Below, piece after piece: positions 33,503-35,175 of a DNA stretch of 35,175 bases. Under the pieces are notes generated by a model. It was not told the DNA's origin. It saw only the letters and a program-made list of their open reading frames with translations, and did not search any database. Source of the DNA: Cloacibacterium sp. (lineage in GTDB: Bacteria; Bacteroidota; Bacteroidia; Flavobacteriales; Weeksellaceae); the NCBI GenBank assembly GCA_017995195.1, contig JAGOJI010000012.1:1-35175 (forward strand). Direction: 5' to 3'. Position 1 is the first letter of the stretch, and the number at the start of each line of letters is the position of its first letter. Position numbers and translations under genes: made by a program.

Positions 33503-34519
33503 ATGAAACGTAAAGTTTTAATCATATACACGGGAGGAACCATTGGAATGGAAAAAGACTATGAAACGGGTAGTCTGCGGCCTTTTAATTTTAATCTTAT
33601 TTTCGATAAACTTCCTGAGATTAATCTTTTGGAGTGCGAAACATCGATACATTCGTTTTCCACGCCTTTGGATTCGTCGGACGTAGGTCCTGAGCAATGG
33701 AAAGAAATTGCACGGCTAATTGAAAAAAAATATTCGGTATACGATGGTTTTCTTATCCTACACGGAACAGATACCATGGCATACACGGCATCTGCACTGA
33801 GTTTTATGCTAAAAGGATTAAGAAAGCCTGTGGTGCTTACAGGATCCCAATTGCCTATAGGAGACCTGAGAACAGATGCGAAGGAAAATCTCCTTACGAG
33901 TCTTTATTATGCGAGTTTGTATAGAGAAAATTCAGCGGTCATTCAGGAAGTTACTCTTTACTTCGAGTATAAATTACTGAGGGGAAATCGTAGCTTGAAA
34001 TACAGTTCTGAGTTTTTTGATGCTTTCCAAAGCCCCAATTATCCTATCTTAGGGCAATCAGGTGTACATTTAAATGTAGACGAAAACTTACTTTTCAGAC
34101 CTCGGGAGGACGAAGAATTTAGTATAGACTTGCACTTAAGCGAAAATGTCTTGTTTTGGAGAGTTTTTCCGGGTATGAATTTGGATTATCTTCTGAAACT
34201 GAATGATGTTAAGGTTTTGGTTTTACAGGTTTTTGGCTCAGGGACAATTTTTAGCGATGAAAAAACATTGCAGGTACTGCAACAAATTCGTAAAAACGGA
34301 ACTGAAATTGTGGTAACAAGCCAATGTTTGTCTGGAGAAATAAACATCGGGAAATATGCTAACAGCAATATATTCAATAAAATAGATGCTGTAAACGGTA
34401 AAGATTTGACCACCGAGAGTGCTTTAGCAAAAGCCATGCACCTTATTGACAATCCTGCCTATAGTGGAAGTTTTGCCTACTTATTTTCCAGCAACTTAAG
34501 AGGAGAAATTTCAGATTAA
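33503..34519 (+). CDS. ansA: L-asparaginase, type I (cytoplasmic)
   Basis: Hydrolyses asparagine to aspartate and ammonia. The 338-residue protein has no signal peptide, as in the type I cytoplasmic class. Catalytic signatures: TGGTIGM with nucleophile T13, and LHGTDTMAYT with T89 and D90, followed by VLTGSQLPIGDLRTDAKENL with K127. The length matches E. coli AnsA (338). The role in ammonia or aspartate supply is inferred. It is divergent from dnaG, and tRNA-Ser follows in the same direction with its own promoter. Confidence 0.95.
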   Translation: MKRKVLIIYTGGTIGMEKDYETGSLRPFNFNLIFDKLPEINLLECETSIHSFSTPLDSSDVGPEQWKEIARLIEKKYSVYDGFLILHGTDTMAYTASALSFMLKGLRKPVVLTGSQLPIGDLRTDAKENLLTSLYYASLYRENSAVIQEVTLYFEYKLLRGNRSLKYSSEFFDAFQSPNYPILGQSGVHLNVDENLLFRPREDEEFSIDLHLSENVLFWRVFPGMNLDYLLKLNDVKVLVLQVFGSGTIFSDEKTLQVLQQIRKNGTEIVVTSQCLSGEINIGKYANSNIFNKIDAVNGKDLTTESALAKAMHLIDNPAYSGSFAYLFSSNLRGEISD

Positions 34520-34540
34520 TACTAAAATTGAAAAATAATT

Positions 34541-34571
34541 TTTAGGTTTAATGTAAAAAATCATATATTTG
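34541..34571 (+). promoter_or_regulatory. Promoter of tRNA-Ser
   Basis: TTTA (34541-34544), 19-nt spacer, TATATTTG (34564-34571, exact TAnnTTTG), 11 nt before the mature tRNA 5' end. Spacing is the consensus one. Confidence 0.6.
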
Positions 34572-34582
34572 CCAACTCAAAA

Positions 34583-34669
34583 AGAGAGGTGTCCGAGTGG
34601 TTGAAGGAGCTACCCTGGAAAGGTAGTATACGGGTAACTGTATCGAGGGTTCGAATCCCTTCCTCTCTG
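34583..34669 (+). tRNA. tRNA-Ser (anticodon GGA)
   Basis: An 87-nt class II tRNA. The acceptor stem AGAGAGG (34583-34589) pairs with CCTCTCT (34662-34668), discriminator G. The anticodon arm CTACC-CTGGAAA-GGTAG gives anticodon GGA, reading UCC and UCU. A long variable arm (ATAC/GTAT stem) and T-arm GAGGG-TTCGAAT-CCCTT complete it. The CCA end is not encoded (GCG follows). Confidence 0.97.
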
Positions 34670-34672
34670 CGA

Positions 34673-34705
34673 AAATCCCTGTAAGTGATTATCTTACAGG
34701 GATTT
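34673..34705 (+). terminator. Hairpin directly after tRNA-Ser
   Basis: AAATCCCTGTAAG (34673-34685) pairs perfectly with CTTACAGGGATTT (34693-34705), with a 7-nt loop and a weak T-rich tail. It begins 3 nt after the tRNA and probably ends its transcript. Confidence 0.7.
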
Positions 34706-34814
34706 ATATTTCAAGGTGCTAATATGGGTGCTAAATCTATTTTTTAAAAGACAATATCCCACAAGTTATATAAGTTGGAAAATCACTGGGAGGACTTTAC
34801 AATTTAAGCCTATT

Positions 34815-35036
34815 TTAAATATCTATTAATAAATTATTCTCAAAGCAATCATCTTTCAGCAAATTAAATCTAACATCCATAAATTCTTTTATAGCCTTAA
34901 AATTAGGAGTTAATAATTTTGATTCTAACCCATAAGTAGATAAAATTGCCATTGATCCAATATTAAATTGATCCTTAAATTCTTTTGATTCAAAAGCTTC
35001 CAACGGGTATTTTATATAGCAATCCTTTTCATCCAT
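34815..35036 (-). CDS. Small hypothetical protein, possibly a gene fragment
   Basis: A 73-residue open frame that I do not recognise. The sequence (MDEKDCYIKYPLEAFESKEF..., then ILSTYGLESKLLTPNFKAIKEFMDVRF) has a natural-looking mix of acidic, aromatic and hydrophobic residues rather than the skewed composition of a chance frame. The frame stays open a further nine codons upstream of the ATG (to a TAG), with the similar-looking DSIDKYSI, so it may be the tail of a larger, decayed protein. No signal peptide or membrane segment. It lies in the AT-rich DNA after tRNA-Ser. Confidence 0.4.
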   Translation of the reverse strand: MDEKDCYIKYPLEAFESKEFKDQFNIGSMAILSTYGLESKLLTPNFKAIKEFMDVRFNLLKDDCFENNLLIDI

Positions 35037-35137
35037 AATTGAATACTTATCAATACTGTCCTAAATAAAAATTATTAAAAATAGAAACAGCCTAAATACC
35101 TATTTTACATTTAGCTTTACATTTAATTTCAAAAAAG

Positions 35138-35165
35138 AACCCCTTGATAATAGTTTTTGGGGGTT
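35138..35165. terminator. Weak terminator-like hairpin near the window end
   Basis: AACCCC (35138-35143) pairs with GGGGTT (35160-35165) around a T-rich loop; A-tract upstream. No gene in the window clearly uses it. Confidence 0.25.
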
Positions 35166-35175
35166 TCAGGCGGTT

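Larger units (their letters stand above)
34706..35175. other. Gene-poor AT-rich stretch after tRNA-Ser
   Basis: It starts with a 12-bp tandem repeat (GGTGCTAATATG then GGTGCTAAATCT, 34715-34738), then one small minus-strand open frame (34815-35036), then a weak AACCCC/GGGGTT hairpin (35138-35165). No integrase or other recognised gene is visible before the window ends. The context, directly 3' of a tRNA gene, is typical of integration sites. Confidence 0.4.

Noticed and set aside
33216-33506. 96-codon plus-strand open frame across the dnaG-ansA gap
   Set aside because: It runs through the GC-rich hairpin element, its residue mix (many Arg, Pro, Glu repeats) follows the repeats, and its end overlaps the ansA start. 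It is more likely a chance frame.
1-35175. CRISPR array, phage genes, toxin-antitoxin or restriction systems
   Set aside because: No regularly spaced repeats and no recognisable genes of these classes in any part of the window.

Overview
The window is a piece of a low-GC Bacteroidota chromosome, most likely a Flavobacteriales member of the Weeksellaceae type (Chryseobacterium/Riemerella-like). The signs are AT-rich intergenic DNA, near absence of Shine-Dalgarno sequences, many TAnnTTTG -7 boxes of the Bacteroidota sigma factor, a short leucine-insensitive-type LeuA, a DnaG without its zinc ligands, a DUF2723 membrane protein and a metal-type KdsA. The genus is an inference, not a match I could test.

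Layout. 1-4191: leucine operon leuA (5' end outside the window)-leuC-leuD-leuB. 4355-10709: an envelope/glycan operon with two polytopic GT-C-like glycosyltransferases, a DUF1697 protein and kdsA, closed by a bidirectional terminator. 10824-12709: a small outer-membrane barrel protein and aroB on the minus strand. 12859-18159: proline dehydrogenase, priA and dacB (PBP4) on the plus strand. 18257-19533: a complete insertion sequence of the IS256 superfamily (Zn-ribbon variant) with 23-bp inverted ends and an 8-bp target duplication, its transposase split by a poly-A frameshift. 19564-24394: a 2,4-dienoyl-CoA-reductase-like SDR, a nitroreductase, an aminotransferase/acyltransferase pair with ATGA overlap, and a secreted beta-propeller-like protein. 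24455-27289: amino-acid permease, PnuC, and a membrane-anchored SRPBCC protein. 27432-30191: M3 metallopeptidase (with an in-frame palindromic insertion) and a TrmH-family methyltransferase. 30422-33125: clpP and dnaG on the minus strand. 33126-33502: a gene-free stretch with a GC-rich, multi-hairpin element. 33503-34669: type I asparaginase and tRNA-Ser(GGA). 34670-35175: gene-poor, AT-rich DNA that may be the start of an island integrated at the tRNA.

Most genes are housekeeping. LeuA-D-B make leucine; KdsA makes the Kdo precursor for lipid A core, and the linked GT-C proteins plausibly glycosylate envelope lipids or proteins; AroB feeds chorismate; PnuC imports nicotinamide riboside; the M3 peptidase, proline dehydrogenase, asparaginase and permease handle peptides and amino acids; PriA, DnaG and ClpP serve replication restart, priming and proteolysis.

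I do not see a CRISPR array, a phage module or an obvious defence system. The most unusual signals lie in non-coding or repeat DNA: an IS with inward-pointing terminators at both ends and a slippery A8 tract, a palindromic repeat absorbed into the M3 peptidase reading frame, a GC-rich structured intergenic element, several long perfect hairpins, and two genes that look leaderless.
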